64,000 bases of DNA from Gammaproteobacteria bacterium (lineage in GTDB: Bacteria; Pseudomonadota; Gammaproteobacteria; Pseudomonadales; Porticoccaceae). Location: NCBI GenBank assembly GCA_018069465.1, contig JAGPUW010000002.1, positions 111,190 through 175,189 on the forward strand. Direction: 5' to 3'. The notes under the pieces were generated by a model. It did not search any database and was not told the origin of the DNA. It saw nothing but the letters and a program-made list of their open reading frames with translations. Shown here piece after piece: positions 16,829 to 26,737 of this stretch. The position numbers and the translations under genes were made by a program. How positions within the stretch are numbered: position 1 is the first letter of the stretch; each line of letters starts with the position of its first letter.

Positions 16829-17125
16829 GTGGCGCTGAGCGTGAGCTTTCCCCGTCTCAGCCGCTTGAGCTGTTGTTTGTTACTCAGCTGGATGGCGGTC
16901 TTGCTGAGTGGGCTCGGCGTGGTTTACGTCAGTCACCAGTGCCGCACGCTGTACGGCGAGCTGGCGCAGTTGCAACAAGAGAAAAACCGTCTGGAAATTG
17001 CTCGCGGGCAGAACCTGCTTGAGGCCAGTGCTCAGGCATCGCTATACCGGGTTGAGCAGCTGGCGCTCGGTAAATTGGGCATGCAGGTGCCGTCTTTGGA
17101 TGAAATTGTCAGGGTCACGCCTTAA
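16829..17125 (+). CDS. ftsL: cell division protein FtsL
   Basis: FtsL is a bitopic divisome protein that forms a complex with FtsB and FtsQ and activates FtsWI. The product has about 98 residues: a short cytoplasmic N terminus, one transmembrane helix (about residues 13-33), and a periplasmic leucine-zipper-like coiled coil (LYGELAQLQQEKNRLEIARG). A C-terminal ALGKLGMQVPSLDEIV segment matches the family. The GTG at 16829 is preferred: AAAGG is well placed, and the gene then starts 1 bp after the rsmH stop. A TTG nine bases upstream is too close to the same ribosome site. Confidence 0.9.
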   Translation: MALSVSFPRLSRLSCCLLLSWMAVLLSGLGVVYVSHQCRTLYGELAQLQQEKNRLEIARGQNLLEASAQASLYRVEQLALGKLGMQVPSLDEIVRVTP

Positions 17126-17154
17126 AAGCACAGGGTCAGAGTTGATCCAATCAC

Positions 17155-18978
17155 ATGGGTGAAAGAGTGAAGAAAAGCGCCGCCAAGCAGCCTGCCAGAA
17201 ACCGCGACCGAGTATCGGCTCGTCGCGGCTCGGGCGCGCGCGTGCGCAGTATCGCCCCCTGGCGTTATTGGACCATGGTTGTCGCGCTGTTTTCCCTCGG
17301 CGTGCTGGCCTTGAGCCATATTGCCGGCCTGCAAGTGCTGCCCGATGTGCATCAGGGTTTTGAGTTTTTACAAAGCCAGGGTAAGAGCCGCATGCTGCGC
17401 ACCGTGGCAATCCCCGCTTATCGCGGTGTGATTACCGACCGCCGTGGCGAGCCGCTGGCGATTAGTACTCCCGTGGTGTCGATTTGTGCCAACCCTCAGC
17501 TGCTGGCGCTGGACGGCGACAAGCTGGCGATGCTGGCGCGGCGTTTAAAATTGCGCGTTGGCGATCTAAAAGCGCGCATTGCCCGCTACCGCAATAAAGA
17601 GTTTATGTACCTGGCACGCCAGTTGACCCCGCCTCAGGCGCAGGCCGTGCTCGATCTCAATATCGTCGGTATTTTCAAACGCGAAGAGTACAAACGCTAT
17701 TACCCGGCGGGTGAAGTGGCGGCACAGCTGGTGGGCTTTACCGGCATCGACGATCGCGGGCAGGAAGGCATGGAGCTGGCCTTTGATAGCTGGCTCTACG
17801 GTGCCACCGGCAGCAAGCGCGTACTGAAAGACCGTAAGGGTCGGGTGATAAAAGAACTGCAATTGATCAAGAGTGAAAAGCCCGGTGGCAATTTAGCGCT
17901 GAGCATCGATCTGCGCTTGCAGTACATTGCCTACCGTGAATTAAAAGCGGCGATGAAGAAATTTCGCGCCAAGTCGGGCTCCGTGGTGGTGCTCGATGTG
18001 CTGACCGGTGAAGTGCTGGCCATGGTCAATCAGCCCTCCTTCAACCCCAATGATCGCTCGCGACTGAAAGTCGGCAGCACGCGCAATCGCGCCCTCACCG
18101 ATTTGCTGGAGCCGGGTTCGGTGATGAAGCCGCTGACCATGGTAGCGGCGCTGGAGAGCGGCAAGTTTCACCCCAACACAGTGATCGACACCAGCCCGGG
18201 TTATCTGCGCATCGGGCGTAAAACCTTTGTCGATCACCGCAATTACGGCAAGCTCGATCTGAGCGGCATTCTCGCCAAATCCAGCCAGGTCGGCACCACT
18301 AAAATCGCCATGAAGCTTGAGCCCGAGGCGATTCGCGGCGTGTTTGACCGGGTGGGTCTCGGCCAGAGTCCGGGCACCGGCTTCCCCGGCGAAAGTGCGG
18401 GTTTATTGCCGAGCAAGCGCCGCTGGCGAGATGTGGAGAGAGCCACCATGGCCTTTGGCTACGGTTTGGCGGTGACGCCTTTACAGCTGGCTAGCGCCTA
18501 TGCGGTGCTGGCTAATGACGGCATCAAAAAGCAGGCATCACTATTAAAAATCTCAGCGGCAGAGGGTGTCTTGCCCGGCCCTGAAGAGCAGGTTATCGAT
18601 AAAAAGATCGTCGCCAGCGTGCGTCAAATGATGAAGGCGGTGATCGGCAAAGAGGGCACCGGCACCCGTGCCGCGATTGATACGTATGAAGTGGCGGGTA
18701 AAACCGGCACCAGCCACAAAGTGGGCGCCGGTGGTTATCAGCAAGACCGTTACGTCGGTTTGTTTGCCGGCATGGCGCCAGCCGATAAGCCGCGTCTGGT
18801 CACCGTGGTGGTGATTGACGATCCGCGCGGTAAAGATTACTACGGTGGTCTGGTGGCAGCACCGGTGTTCGCGAAAGTCACCGCCGAGGCCTTGCGGCTG
18901 ATGAGTGTGGCGCCATTGAAAGCGCCAGAGCCGAAGCTTGTTAAGGGTTCTACGGTCAAGCGCGGGGGTGATTCGTGA
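17155..18978 (+). CDS. ftsI: septal peptidoglycan transpeptidase FtsI (PBP3)
   Basis: FtsI crosslinks septal peptidoglycan with FtsW. It has a basic cytoplasmic tail, one transmembrane helix (about residues 38-60), a pedestal domain and a transpeptidase domain. The active-site serine is S322 in EPGSVMKPLTM (SxxK) and the KTG motif is K516 in AGKTGTSHK. The middle SxN motif reads S376-S377-Q378 (AKSSQVGTT), with glutamine where E. coli FtsI has asparagine. The ATG at 17155 lacks a strong ribosome site; a GTG four codons on is an alternative. It overlaps murE by 1 bp. Confidence 0.95.
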   Translation: MGERVKKSAAKQPARNRDRVSARRGSGARVRSIAPWRYWTMVVALFSLGVLALSHIAGLQVLPDVHQGFEFLQSQGKSRMLRTVAIPAYRGVITDRRGEPLAISTPVVSICANPQLLALDGDKLAMLARRLKLRVGDLKARIARYRNKEFMYLARQLTPPQAQAVLDLNIVGIFKREEYKRYYPAGEVAAQLVGFTGIDDRGQEGMELAFDSWLYGATGSKRVLKDRKGRVIKELQLIKSEKPGGNLALSIDLRLQYIAYRELKAAMKKFRAKSGSVVVLDVLTGEVLAMVNQPSFNPNDRSRLKVGSTRNRALTDLLEPGSVMKPLTMVAALESGKFHPNTVIDTSPGYLRIGRKTFVDHRNYGKLDLSGILAKSSQVGTTKIAMKLEPEAIRGVFDRVGLGQSPGTGFPGESAGLLPSKRRWRDVERATMAFGYGLAVTPLQLASAYAVLANDGIKKQASLLKISAAEGVLPGPEEQVIDKKIVASVRQMMKAVIGKEGTGTRAAIDTYEVAGKTGTSHKVGAGGYQQDRYVGLFAGMAPADKPRLVTVVVIDDPRGKDYYGGLVAAPVFAKVTAEALRLMSVAPLKAPEPKLVKGSTVKRGGDS

Positions 18979-20525
18979 TGACCTCTCCTAGACCTCAAGC
19001 GGGGATGGCGCTAAGTGAATTACTGGCGGCTATTGATTTGAGTGGAGAGAGCTTACCAGCAGCTGTGTCGAGCCTGAGGGTCGAGGGCCTGCAACTGGAT
19101 AGTCGCAAGCTGGCCCCGGGCGACCTGTTTATCGCCTTTCCCGGCCAGCAAAGTGATGGCCGCAATTATCTGGCGGATGCGCAAGCGGCCGGTGCGGTGG
19201 CTGCGTTGGTCGAGAGCGAAGGCTTTAGTGCAGAGCGGGCCACTAGCGCGTTGCCCATTATTGCTATCGAGAATTTGGCCAAGCAAGTGAGCGCCATTGC
19301 CGGGCGTTTTTACGCCGAACCCAGTGCCAGGGTGCCGCTTATTGGCATTACTGGCACTAACGGAAAAACCACCTGTACGCAGCTGCTGGCACAATTGCTG
19401 GCCCTATTGGGTGAGCCCAGCGGATTGATTGGCACGCTGGGTTATGGTTTGCTCAACTCGGATGAGCCGATTGCCAAACCAGACTTAATCGATACCGGTC
19501 TGACCACCCCGGATGCGCTCAGCGTGCAGGCTATTCTTGCCGAGTTCTTAGATGCTGGTGCGGCAGCCGTGGCGATGGAAGTTTCATCCCACAGTCTCGA
19601 TCAGGGTCGGGTCGCCGGGCTGCACTTTAGCAGCGCCGTGTTCACCAACTTGAGCCGTGACCATCTCGATTATCACCACACTATGGGCGCCTATCAGCAG
19701 GTTAAAGCCCAGCTTTTCCATACGCCGGGTTTAAAAAATGCGATTGTGAATAGCGATGACCCGGCGGGCCGGGCCATTATTGCCGAGCTGGCGGCTTGCG
19801 GCGAGACCAGCTGCTACTCATATTCCTCCTCTCAGGTAGAGGCTGATATACATGCCCGCGATGCGACTTTTGGGCCGCAGGGCATAAGCGCAAACTTGAC
19901 GACCCCGTGGGGGCAGGGCGAATTGCGCAGCAGCTTGCAAGGTGAATTCAACTTGAGCAATCTGCTGGCGGTCATTGGTGTGGCCTGTGCCGAGGGCCAG
20001 ACCCTGCGATCTGTACTCGCCGCTGTCGAGCAATTAAAGCCTGTGCCGGGTCGCCTCGAAGTGGTCGATGTGCAGGCTCAACCCCTTGTTGTGGTTGACT
20101 ATGCCCACAGCGCTGACGCCCTTGAAAAAGCACTCTCTGCCTTGCGAGTTGCCTGCCAGGGTCGTCTGTGGTGTGTCTTTGGTTGCGGCGGTGATCGCGA
20201 TCAGGGCAAGCGTGCGCTAATGGGTTCTGTGGCAGCCGCGCTGGCAGACCAGTTGGTCATTACCAGCGACAACCCCCGCGGTGAAGACGCGCAAGCCATC
20301 ATCGATGATGTGCTGCAAGGTGTGCCAGACAGTGCGACGGAGCCACAGGTATTTGTTGATCGCCGCGCTGCCATTGGCTTTGCCGTGAACAAAGCAGCCG
20401 AGCGGGATGTGGTACTGATTGCCGGCAAGGGGCACGAAGATTATCAACTGATTAAAGACCAGCGCCTGCCCTTTAATGACGTGCTTGAAGCGCGTTTGGC
20501 CCTGCGTCAAAGGGTGGTGAAATGA
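18978..20525 (+). CDS. murE: UDP-MurNAc-tripeptide synthetase MurE
   Basis: MurE adds the third amino acid to UDP-MurNAc-L-Ala-D-Glu. The P-loop GITGTNGKTTC is near residue 117, and the substrate-specificity motif DNPRGEDAQAI, with its DNPR core, indicates meso-diaminopimelate rather than lysine. The 515-residue length fits. The ATG at 18978 overlaps the ftsI stop (TGATG); an in-frame GTG lies just upstream. Another conserved block, EVSSHSLDQGRV, is intact. It is followed by murF with a 4-bp overlap, so the genes are probably coupled. Confidence 0.96.
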   Translation: MTSPRPQAGMALSELLAAIDLSGESLPAAVSSLRVEGLQLDSRKLAPGDLFIAFPGQQSDGRNYLADAQAAGAVAALVESEGFSAERATSALPIIAIENLAKQVSAIAGRFYAEPSARVPLIGITGTNGKTTCTQLLAQLLALLGEPSGLIGTLGYGLLNSDEPIAKPDLIDTGLTTPDALSVQAILAEFLDAGAAAVAMEVSSHSLDQGRVAGLHFSSAVFTNLSRDHLDYHHTMGAYQQVKAQLFHTPGLKNAIVNSDDPAGRAIIAELAACGETSCYSYSSSQVEADIHARDATFGPQGISANLTTPWGQGELRSSLQGEFNLSNLLAVIGVACAEGQTLRSVLAAVEQLKPVPGRLEVVDVQAQPLVVVDYAHSADALEKALSALRVACQGRLWCVFGCGGDRDQGKRALMGSVAAALADQLVITSDNPRGEDAQAIIDDVLQGVPDSATEPQVFVDRRAAIGFAVNKAAERDVVLIAGKGHEDYQLIKDQRLPFNDVLEARLALRQRVVK

Positions 20526-21883
20526 TGACGGCGGGGCTCAGTCTATCTCAGGCCGCCATTACTTATGGTGGCACGCTACTTTATCCCGACTGCCACTTTG
20601 CCCGTGTCTGCACCGATACCCGCAGTTTGGCCAGCGGCGATTTGTTCGTCGCCCTGCGCGGCGAAAATTTCGATGCCCACCAGTTTCTGGAAAGCGCGGC
20701 TTTAAAGGCTTGCGGCATGGTGGTTGAAAAACCCAATAAGTGCCTGGCGATACCCCAGTGGGTGGTCCCCAATACCTTGCAGGCTCTCGGTCAGCTCGCG
20801 GCACTGGCGCGCAAACCCTTCACCGGGCCGCTGATAGCGATCACCGGTAGTGGCGGCAAAACCACGGTGAAAGACATGCTGGCGGTGATTTTGCGCTGCA
20901 AAGGCGAGGTGCTGGCGACTCAGGGCAACCTCAATAATCACATTGGCGTGCCGCAAACGCTGCTCGGACTACAGGCAAAACATCAGTACGCGGTGATTGA
21001 AATGGGCGCCAGTGCCGCTGGTGAAATCGACTATCTGTGCAGCATCGCCCGGCCCACCATTGCCGTGGTGACCAATGTGATGCCCGCCCACGTTGCCAGT
21101 TTCGGCTCCCTCGCTGGCGTTGCCAGTGCTAAAGGTGAAATTTATCGCGGCCTCGATAGCGCTGGCACGGCGATTTTGAATCTCGATGAGCCCTGGTATG
21201 AACAGTGGCGCAGTGGTGCCCACGGTATCCACAACCTGAGCTTTAGTGTCGCCAATAGCGCGGCAGATTTTTACCCATCCAATGTGCAATTTGATATCGA
21301 GGCCTGTGCCAGTTTTACCCTGCATTCGCCCCTCGGCGAGATTGACATAAAACTCGCCATTCCCGGTGCTCACAATATTTCTAACGCTCTAGCGGCGGCG
21401 GCCTGTGCCGTTGCGGCGGGGGCTGATCTGGTTGCCATCGCCGCCGGACTCGCCGCCATGGTTGCGGCGCCCGGGCGCATGCAGCGCAAAGCCGGTAGCG
21501 GCGGAGCGCGGATTATCGACGACAGCTACAACGCCAATCCCGGTTCGGTAAAAGCGGCGATTGACGCCCTAGTCGCCATGCCCGGCAAACACTATCTGGT
21601 GCTCGGTGATATGGGTGAACTCGGGCCGCAAGAAAAAGCCATGCACCGCGAGGTCGGTGACTATGCCCGCAACGCCGGTGTCGACGGGCTCTACACCAGC
21701 GGGCCACTGAGCGCTGAAACTACGGCAGCCTTTGGCGCGGGCGGCGAACACTTTGCGACTAAAGCAGATTTGGCCCAAGCCCTGCTGCCCCGTCTAAATG
21801 CCGATGCCGTCGTACTCGTTAAAGGCTCGCGCAGCGCCGCCATGGAAGAAGTGGTGGCGCACATTATTGAGGAAAACGACTAA
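20522..21883 (+). CDS. murF: UDP-MurNAc-tripeptide:D-Ala-D-Ala ligase MurF
   Basis: MurF adds D-Ala-D-Ala to complete the UDP-MurNAc-pentapeptide. The three Mur ligase domains are recognisable in 453 residues: an N-terminal UDP-binding part ([19 protein letters not shown]), the central ATPase with P-loop [13 protein letters not shown], and a C-terminal domain containing [15 protein letters not shown], a MurF hallmark. Two adjacent ATG codons (20522 and 20525) could start it; both overlap the murE stop. A good AAAGGGTGG site lies just upstream. Confidence 0.96.
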   Translation: MMTAGLSLSQAAITYGGTLLYPDCHFARVCTDTRSLASGDLFVALRGENFDAHQFLESAALKACGMVVEKPNKCLAIPQWVVPNTLQALGQLAALARKPFTGPLIAITGSGGKTTVKDMLAVILRCKGEVLATQGNLNNHIGVPQTLLGLQAKHQYAVIEMGASAAGEIDYLCSIARPTIAVVTNVMPAHVASFGSLAGVASAKGEIYRGLDSAGTAILNLDEPWYEQWRSGAHGIHNLSFSVANSAADFYPSNVQFDIEACASFTLHSPLGEIDIKLAIPGAHNISNALAAAACAVAAGADLVAIAAGLAAMVAAPGRMQRKAGSGGARIIDDSYNANPGSVKAAIDALVAMPGKHYLVLGDMGELGPQEKAMHREVGDYARNAGVDGLYTSGPLSAETTAAFGAGGEHFATKADLAQALLPRLNADAVVLVKGSRSAAMEEVVAHIIEEND

Positions 21884-22965
21884 TGCTTTTATGGCTAGCG
21901 GATTATCTGAGCGAGTACTACAGTGCTTTCGGCGTCTTTAAGTATCTGACCCTGCGCGCAATTTTGGGCATGCTGACCTCGCTGCTGATCTCGCTGATGT
22001 TCGGCCCCTTTATGATCAGGAAGCTCAATGCCCTGCAAATAGGTCAGTCGGTACGTAGCGACGGCCCTGAAACTCACCTGATAAAATCGGGCACCCCGAC
22101 CATGGGTGGGGCTTTGATTTTGACCTCTATATTTGTCTCCACCCTATTGTGGGCTGATCTCAGCAACCGCTATGTGTGGACGGTGATGCTGGTGACCCTT
22201 GCTTTTGGCATCATCGGCTGGGTCGATGACTACCGCAAAGTGGTCGAGAAGAATTCTCAGGGACTACCGGCGCGCTGGAAGTATTTATGGCAGTCCCTCG
22301 CCGGTTTAGCCGCCGCCATCTTCCTTTATAGCAGTGCTATTTCACCGGCCGAGACGGAGCTAATTGTGCCCTTCTTCAAAAACATCGCCTGGCCGATGGG
22401 TTTGTTTTATGTGGTGCTGAGCTACTTTGTGATTGTCGGCTCCAGCAATGCCGTCAACCTCACCGACGGCCTCGACGGCCTGGCGATTATGCCCACGGTG
22501 CTGGTGGGTGGTGCGCTGGGCATTATTGCCTACCTCACCGGCCATGCCACCTTTGCTGAATATTTACATATTCCCTTTATCAGTGGCGCCGGTGAGCTGG
22601 TGGTTTTTTGCTCGGCACTGGGCGGCGCGGGTCTCGGCTTTCTGTGGTTTAACACCTATCCAGCCCAGGTTTTTATGGGTGATGTCGGCGCTTTGGCACT
22701 GGGTGCCGCGCTGGGTGTTGTTGCGGTGATTGTGCGTCAGGAAATTGTATTTTTCATTATGGGCGGCATCTTTGTACTGGAAACCGTCTCGGTCATTCTG
22801 CAGGTGGCCTCGTTCAAATTAACCGGCAAGCGCATTTTCCGCATGGCGCCTATCCATCACCACTATGAGTTGAAGGGTTGGCCCGAGCCGCGCGTCATCG
22901 TGCGCTTCTGGATTATCACGGTGATGCTGGTGCTGTTTGGCCTGGCGACGCTGAAGCTGAGATAA
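21883..22965 (+). CDS. mraY: phospho-MurNAc-pentapeptide translocase MraY
   Basis: MraY transfers phospho-MurNAc-pentapeptide to undecaprenyl phosphate to make lipid I at the inner membrane. The 360-residue protein has about ten transmembrane helices. Catalytic motifs are visible: GWVDDYRKV (DDxxK), [10 protein letters not shown], and a late loop with [11 protein letters not shown]. The cytoplasmic histidine motif [14 protein letters not shown] is typical. The start overlaps the murF stop by one base (TAATG), consistent with translational coupling. Confidence 0.97.
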   Translation: MLLWLADYLSEYYSAFGVFKYLTLRAILGMLTSLLISLMFGPFMIRKLNALQIGQSVRSDGPETHLIKSGTPTMGGALILTSIFVSTLLWADLSNRYVWTVMLVTLAFGIIGWVDDYRKVVEKNSQGLPARWKYLWQSLAGLAAAIFLYSSAISPAETELIVPFFKNIAWPMGLFYVVLSYFVIVGSSNAVNLTDGLDGLAIMPTVLVGGALGIIAYLTGHATFAEYLHIPFISGAGELVVFCSALGGAGLGFLWFNTYPAQVFMGDVGALALGAALGVVAVIVRQEIVFFIMGGIFVLETVSVILQVASFKLTGKRIFRMAPIHHHYELKGWPEPRVIVRFWIITVMLVLFGLATLKLR

Positions 22966-23022
22966 GAAATTACGATAAGCAGTTGCGAAAAAAACTGAGA
23001 TAAGGGATCGATAGAAATAGCG

Positions 23023-24420
23023 ATGCAAGAGGTGAAAGTGGCAGAAATTATAGCGAGTAACAGACTGACAGTCGTGGTGGGCCTTGGCGCCACCGGCTTG
23101 TCTGTGGCGCGCTTTCTGTCGGCTCAGGGTGAACCTTTTGTCGTCGTCGATAGTCGTGAACAACCGCCTGCTCTGGCCCAGCTCAACGCGGAGTTGCCTG
23201 CGGTGCGCACGCAACTGGGGCAGCTCGACAGCGCTACGCTGTGCAGTGCCAATCAGCTGATTGTTAGTCCCGGTCTGCCTCTCGATACCCCGGCTCTGGT
23301 CGAGGCCGCGAACGCCGGGGTGGAAATTATTGGCGATATCGAACTTTTTGCCCGCCATGCACAGGCGCCCATCGTTGCGATTACGGGCTCCAATGGAAAA
23401 AGCACCGTCACCACTTTACTCGGCGAAATGGCGCGCCTGTCCGGCAAAAATGCCGGTGTTGGCGGCAATCTCGGTACCCCCGCTCTGGATTTATTGAGTG
23501 ACGAAAAAGACTTATACGTACTTGAATTGTCCAGTTTTCAGCTCGAAAGTGTCGATACCCTGGGGGCAAAGGTCGCCACGGTATTGAATGTCAGTCCCGA
23601 CCATATGGATCGCTATGCATCCATCCTCGACTACCACCGCGCCAAGCACCGTATCTTTAAGGGCGCCAGGCAAATCGTGGTCAATCGTGACGATTATCTG
23701 TCTCAGCCGCTGATTGGCGATGCCGTTACCAACTGGAGCTTCGGTCTCAGCAAACCGGATTTCTGTGCTTATGGTCTGCTTCAGCAGCAGGGTGAAAGCT
23801 GGCTGGCCTTTCAGTTTGAGCCACTGATGCCAGTGGCCGATGTGCGCATTAAAGGCTGCCACAACATTGCCAACGCGCTGGCGGCTCTGGCCCTGGGGCA
23901 CGCTGTGGGCCTGTCCCGAGAGGCCATGTTGGCGGCCCTGCGCAGCTTCCCCGGCCTGCCTCATCGCTGTCAAAATATTGCCCAGCACGAGGGCGTGACC
24001 TGGATCGATGACTCGAAGGCGACCAATGTTGGCGCCACTATTGCCGCTATTGAAGGCCTGTCTGAGCAAAGCTCAAACAGCGGCAATACCCAGGCCCAGA
24101 TTGTCTTAATTGCCGGTGGTCAGGCCAAGGGGCAGGACTTTAGTGCCTTGGCCAAAGCACTGCCCGGTCGAGTGAAGCAGGTAATTTTGATGGGTGAAGA
24201 TGCCGAGCAGCTGGCCCAGGCTTTCGGCAAAATTGTACCCAGTATTCATGCCACATCAATGCAGGCCGCTGTTAGCGCCGCCGCGCGTCTGGTTGGCGAC
24301 GGCGATATCGTGCTGCTGTCACCCGCCTGCGCCAGCTTTGATATGTTTTCGGGTTTTGCAGAGCGCGGTCGTTGCTTTGCAGAAGCTGTGGCGGCGCTGA
24401 CTGGGGGGGGCGGGTCATGA
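23023..24420 (+). CDS. murD: UDP-MurNAc-L-Ala:D-Glu ligase MurD
   Basis: MurD adds D-glutamate to UDP-MurNAc-L-Ala. The N-terminal dinucleotide-like fold starts VVVGLGATGLSVARFL, the ATPase P-loop is ITGSNGKSTVTTLLGEM near residue 123, and the C-terminal domain has WIDDSKATNVGAT. At 465 residues the length is normal. The ATG at 23023 gives a short extension before the fold. A 57-bp gap from mraY is one of the wider spacings within the cluster. The end overlaps ftsW. Confidence 0.95.
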   Translation: MQEVKVAEIIASNRLTVVVGLGATGLSVARFLSAQGEPFVVVDSREQPPALAQLNAELPAVRTQLGQLDSATLCSANQLIVSPGLPLDTPALVEAANAGVEIIGDIELFARHAQAPIVAITGSNGKSTVTTLLGEMARLSGKNAGVGGNLGTPALDLLSDEKDLYVLELSSFQLESVDTLGAKVATVLNVSPDHMDRYASILDYHRAKHRIFKGARQIVVNRDDYLSQPLIGDAVTNWSFGLSKPDFCAYGLLQQQGESWLAFQFEPLMPVADVRIKGCHNIANALAALALGHAVGLSREAMLAALRSFPGLPHRCQNIAQHEGVTWIDDSKATNVGATIAAIEGLSEQSSNSGNTQAQIVLIAGGQAKGQDFSALAKALPGRVKQVILMGEDAEQLAQAFGKIVPSIHATSMQAAVSAAARLVGDGDIVLLSPACASFDMFSGFAERGRCFAEAVAALTGGGGS

Positions 24421-25646
24421 GTACTGCAAAAATCAATGCCCCGGCGGCAGGCTTTCCCGCACTGGCCCTGTTTGACAATTTCTGGCAACCGAAACCACGG
24501 CAGTACATCGATCGCTATTTGCTGGTCGCCGTGCTGGCACTGGTGTCGGTCGGACTGTTGATGATTATGTCGGCCTCCATCAGCTTTGCCGATCACCAAT
24601 ACAACGATGGTTTTTTCTTTACCAAGCGCCATCTTATGTATTTGCTGATTGCCAGCAGTGCGGCGCTGGTGGTGCTGCAAATTTCCATGCGCTGGTGGTA
24701 CGAACACGCCGGACTGATCGTTATTGTCGGGGCTCTGGCGCTGACGCTGGTATTGATTCCGGGCCTTGGCCACTCGGTTAACGGTAGTCGTCGCTGGTTT
24801 AAGCTGGGGATGTTTACCTTGCAGGTTTCCGAGCTGGCCAAGGTGTGCATGATCTTCTTTGTTGCGGCTTATTTACAGCGCCATCAATTGCGCTTGCAAG
24901 ACAGCTGGCACAGTTTTGCCATTCCGCTGGCCGTGCTCGGCGTATTCGCCTTTTTACTGCTGCTGGAGCCTGACTTTGGCTCAACAGTGGTGTTGTCGGC
25001 GACCGTGTTGGCCATGCTTTTTCTCGCCGGCGTGCGCTTGTGGCAGTTTCTTGGCCTGATGGCCGTAGGTATTGCCGGTGTCGCGGTGCTGGCCTTGACC
25101 TCCGAATACCGCTTTCGACGACTGGTGACTTTTCTCGATCCCTGGGCGCAGCAGTTTGGCGATGGTTATCAGTTGACTCAGTCGCTAATAGCTTTTGGTC
25201 GCGGCGAGTGGTTTGGCGTTGGCCTGGGCAACAGTGTGCAGAAGCTCTTCTACTTGCCCGAGGCCCATACGGATTTCGTGTTTGCCATTCTCGCCGAAGA
25301 ATTTGGCTTGATCGGTGTGTTGCTGGTAATGGCTCTCTTTAGCCTGATGATTGCGCGGATTTTGATCATTGCCCGCAAAGCCGTGCAGCGCCAGGACTGG
25401 TTTTCAGCCTATGTGGTCTTTGGCATCGGCATTTTGTTGGCCGGGCAGGTGTTTATTAATATCGGTGTGACATCGGGACTATTGCCCACCAAAGGTTTAA
25501 CGCTGCCCTTTATCAGCTACGGCGGCAGCAGTTTGCTGGTGTGCGCAGTGATGATTGCCCTGGTGCTGCGGGTCGGCATTGAGATGGACGATATGGCGGC
25601 ACTGGCCAAGCGCACTGGCAAAACAAAGCGGCGGGCAGCGTCATGA
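24417..25646 (+). CDS. ftsW: septal peptidoglycan glycosyltransferase FtsW
   Basis: FtsW is a SEDS-family polymerase that works with FtsI at the septum. The 409-residue protein has about ten transmembrane helices and family motifs: FKLGMFTLQVSELAK, the loop WFGVGLGNSVQKLFYLPEAH, DFVFAILAEEFGLIG, and near the end LPFISYGGSSLL. The ATG at 24417 overlaps the murD stop (ATGA) and gives the usual N terminus; a longer in-frame reading into murD is not needed. It overlaps murG by 4 bp. Confidence 0.95.
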   Translation: MSTAKINAPAAGFPALALFDNFWQPKPRQYIDRYLLVAVLALVSVGLLMIMSASISFADHQYNDGFFFTKRHLMYLLIASSAALVVLQISMRWWYEHAGLIVIVGALALTLVLIPGLGHSVNGSRRWFKLGMFTLQVSELAKVCMIFFVAAYLQRHQLRLQDSWHSFAIPLAVLGVFAFLLLLEPDFGSTVVLSATVLAMLFLAGVRLWQFLGLMAVGIAGVAVLALTSEYRFRRLVTFLDPWAQQFGDGYQLTQSLIAFGRGEWFGVGLGNSVQKLFYLPEAHTDFVFAILAEEFGLIGVLLVMALFSLMIARILIIARKAVQRQDWFSAYVVFGIGILLAGQVFINIGVTSGLLPTKGLTLPFISYGGSSLLVCAVMIALVLRVGIEMDDMAALAKRTGKTKRRAAS

Positions 25647-26737
25647 CGCCCCGGCGGATGTTGATTATGGCAGGCGGCACTGGCGGCCATGTGTTTCCGG
25701 CGCTGGCGGTGGCAGAAGAACTGCGTGAGCGCGGCATTGAAGTGACCTGGCTGGGCACACAACGGGGTATCGAGGCCCGGTTGGTGCCCGCTGCCAACTT
25801 CCCGCTTCGCTTTATCGACGTCGTCGGTCTGCGCGGTAAAAGCGGCCTGTTGGGCAAGTTGAAAGCACCCTTTGGTCTGTTGAAGGCACTGTGGCAGGCC
25901 CTTGCGGTAGTGCGCGGTGTCGGGCCCCAGTGCGTACTGGGCTTTGGTGGTTTTGCCTCTGGCCCCGGTGGGCTGGCGGCGCGCTTGCTGGGCAAGCCGC
26001 TGGTGATTCACGAGCAGAATGCCGTTGCCGGAACCACTAATCGAATTTTGCAAAAGTTGGCCACCCGTGTGCTCGAAGCCTTCCCCCACGCGCTGGACAG
26101 GGGCGAGCACTGCGGCAATCCGGTGCGGCGTGAAATCAGCGCTCTTGAAGCACCGCAAACGCGTTTGTTTTCAGCCCAGGCGAAGCCTTTAAAAGAGGAG
26201 CGTCGCCCTCGGCTACTCATACTGGGTGGTAGCCTCGGTGCCTTGGCGATTAACCAGACTCTGCCCGAGGCCCTCGCACTATTGGCGGCAACTGAGCGCC
26301 CAAGTGTGGTTCACCAGTGTGGCCAGCAACACCTTGAGGCGACGCAACAGGCCTATAAAGAGGCTGGCGTAGCGGCAGAAGTGCTGGCCTTTGTCGATGA
26401 TATGGCGGCGGCTTATGGCGCGGCCGATTTCGTGGTTTGCCGTGCGGGAGCACTGACGGTTTGTGAATTGACGGCAGCGGGTCTGGGCGCCTTATTAATC
26501 CCCTATCCCCATGCCATCGACGACCACCAAACCGAAAATGGCCGCTGGCTGGTCGACAACGGCGCGGCCCTGATGCTGCAACAAAAAGATCTTAAGCCGG
26601 AGGCGCTGGCGCCTCTGCTGAAAGAATTATTGAACGATAGCGAACGACTGATAGCGATGGCAGTGGCGGCGCGAGCCCTGGCCCTGCCCGATGCAGCCAG
26701 TACGGTAGCTGATGTCTGTGAAGAGGTAATGGCATGA
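25643..26737 (+). CDS. murG: lipid II synthase MurG
   Basis: MurG, a peripheral inner-membrane GT-B glycosyltransferase, adds GlcNAc to lipid I. The N-terminal glycine-rich loop [17 protein letters not shown] is near residue 11, a second conserved loop [12 protein letters not shown] near 126, and [13 protein letters not shown] begins the donor-binding domain near 191. The UDP-GlcNAc site continues with [15 protein letters not shown] and [10 protein letters not shown]. The length (364 residues) fits, and ATGA-type overlaps link it to ftsW and murC. Confidence 0.96.
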   Translation: MTPRRMLIMAGGTGGHVFPALAVAEELRERGIEVTWLGTQRGIEARLVPAANFPLRFIDVVGLRGKSGLLGKLKAPFGLLKALWQALAVVRGVGPQCVLGFGGFASGPGGLAARLLGKPLVIHEQNAVAGTTNRILQKLATRVLEAFPHALDRGEHCGNPVRREISALEAPQTRLFSAQAKPLKEERRPRLLILGGSLGALAINQTLPEALALLAATERPSVVHQCGQQHLEATQQAYKEAGVAAEVLAFVDDMAAAYGAADFVVCRAGALTVCELTAAGLGALLIPYPHAIDDHQTENGRWLVDNGAALMLQQKDLKPEALAPLLKELLNDSERLIAMAVAARALALPDAASTVADVCEEVMA

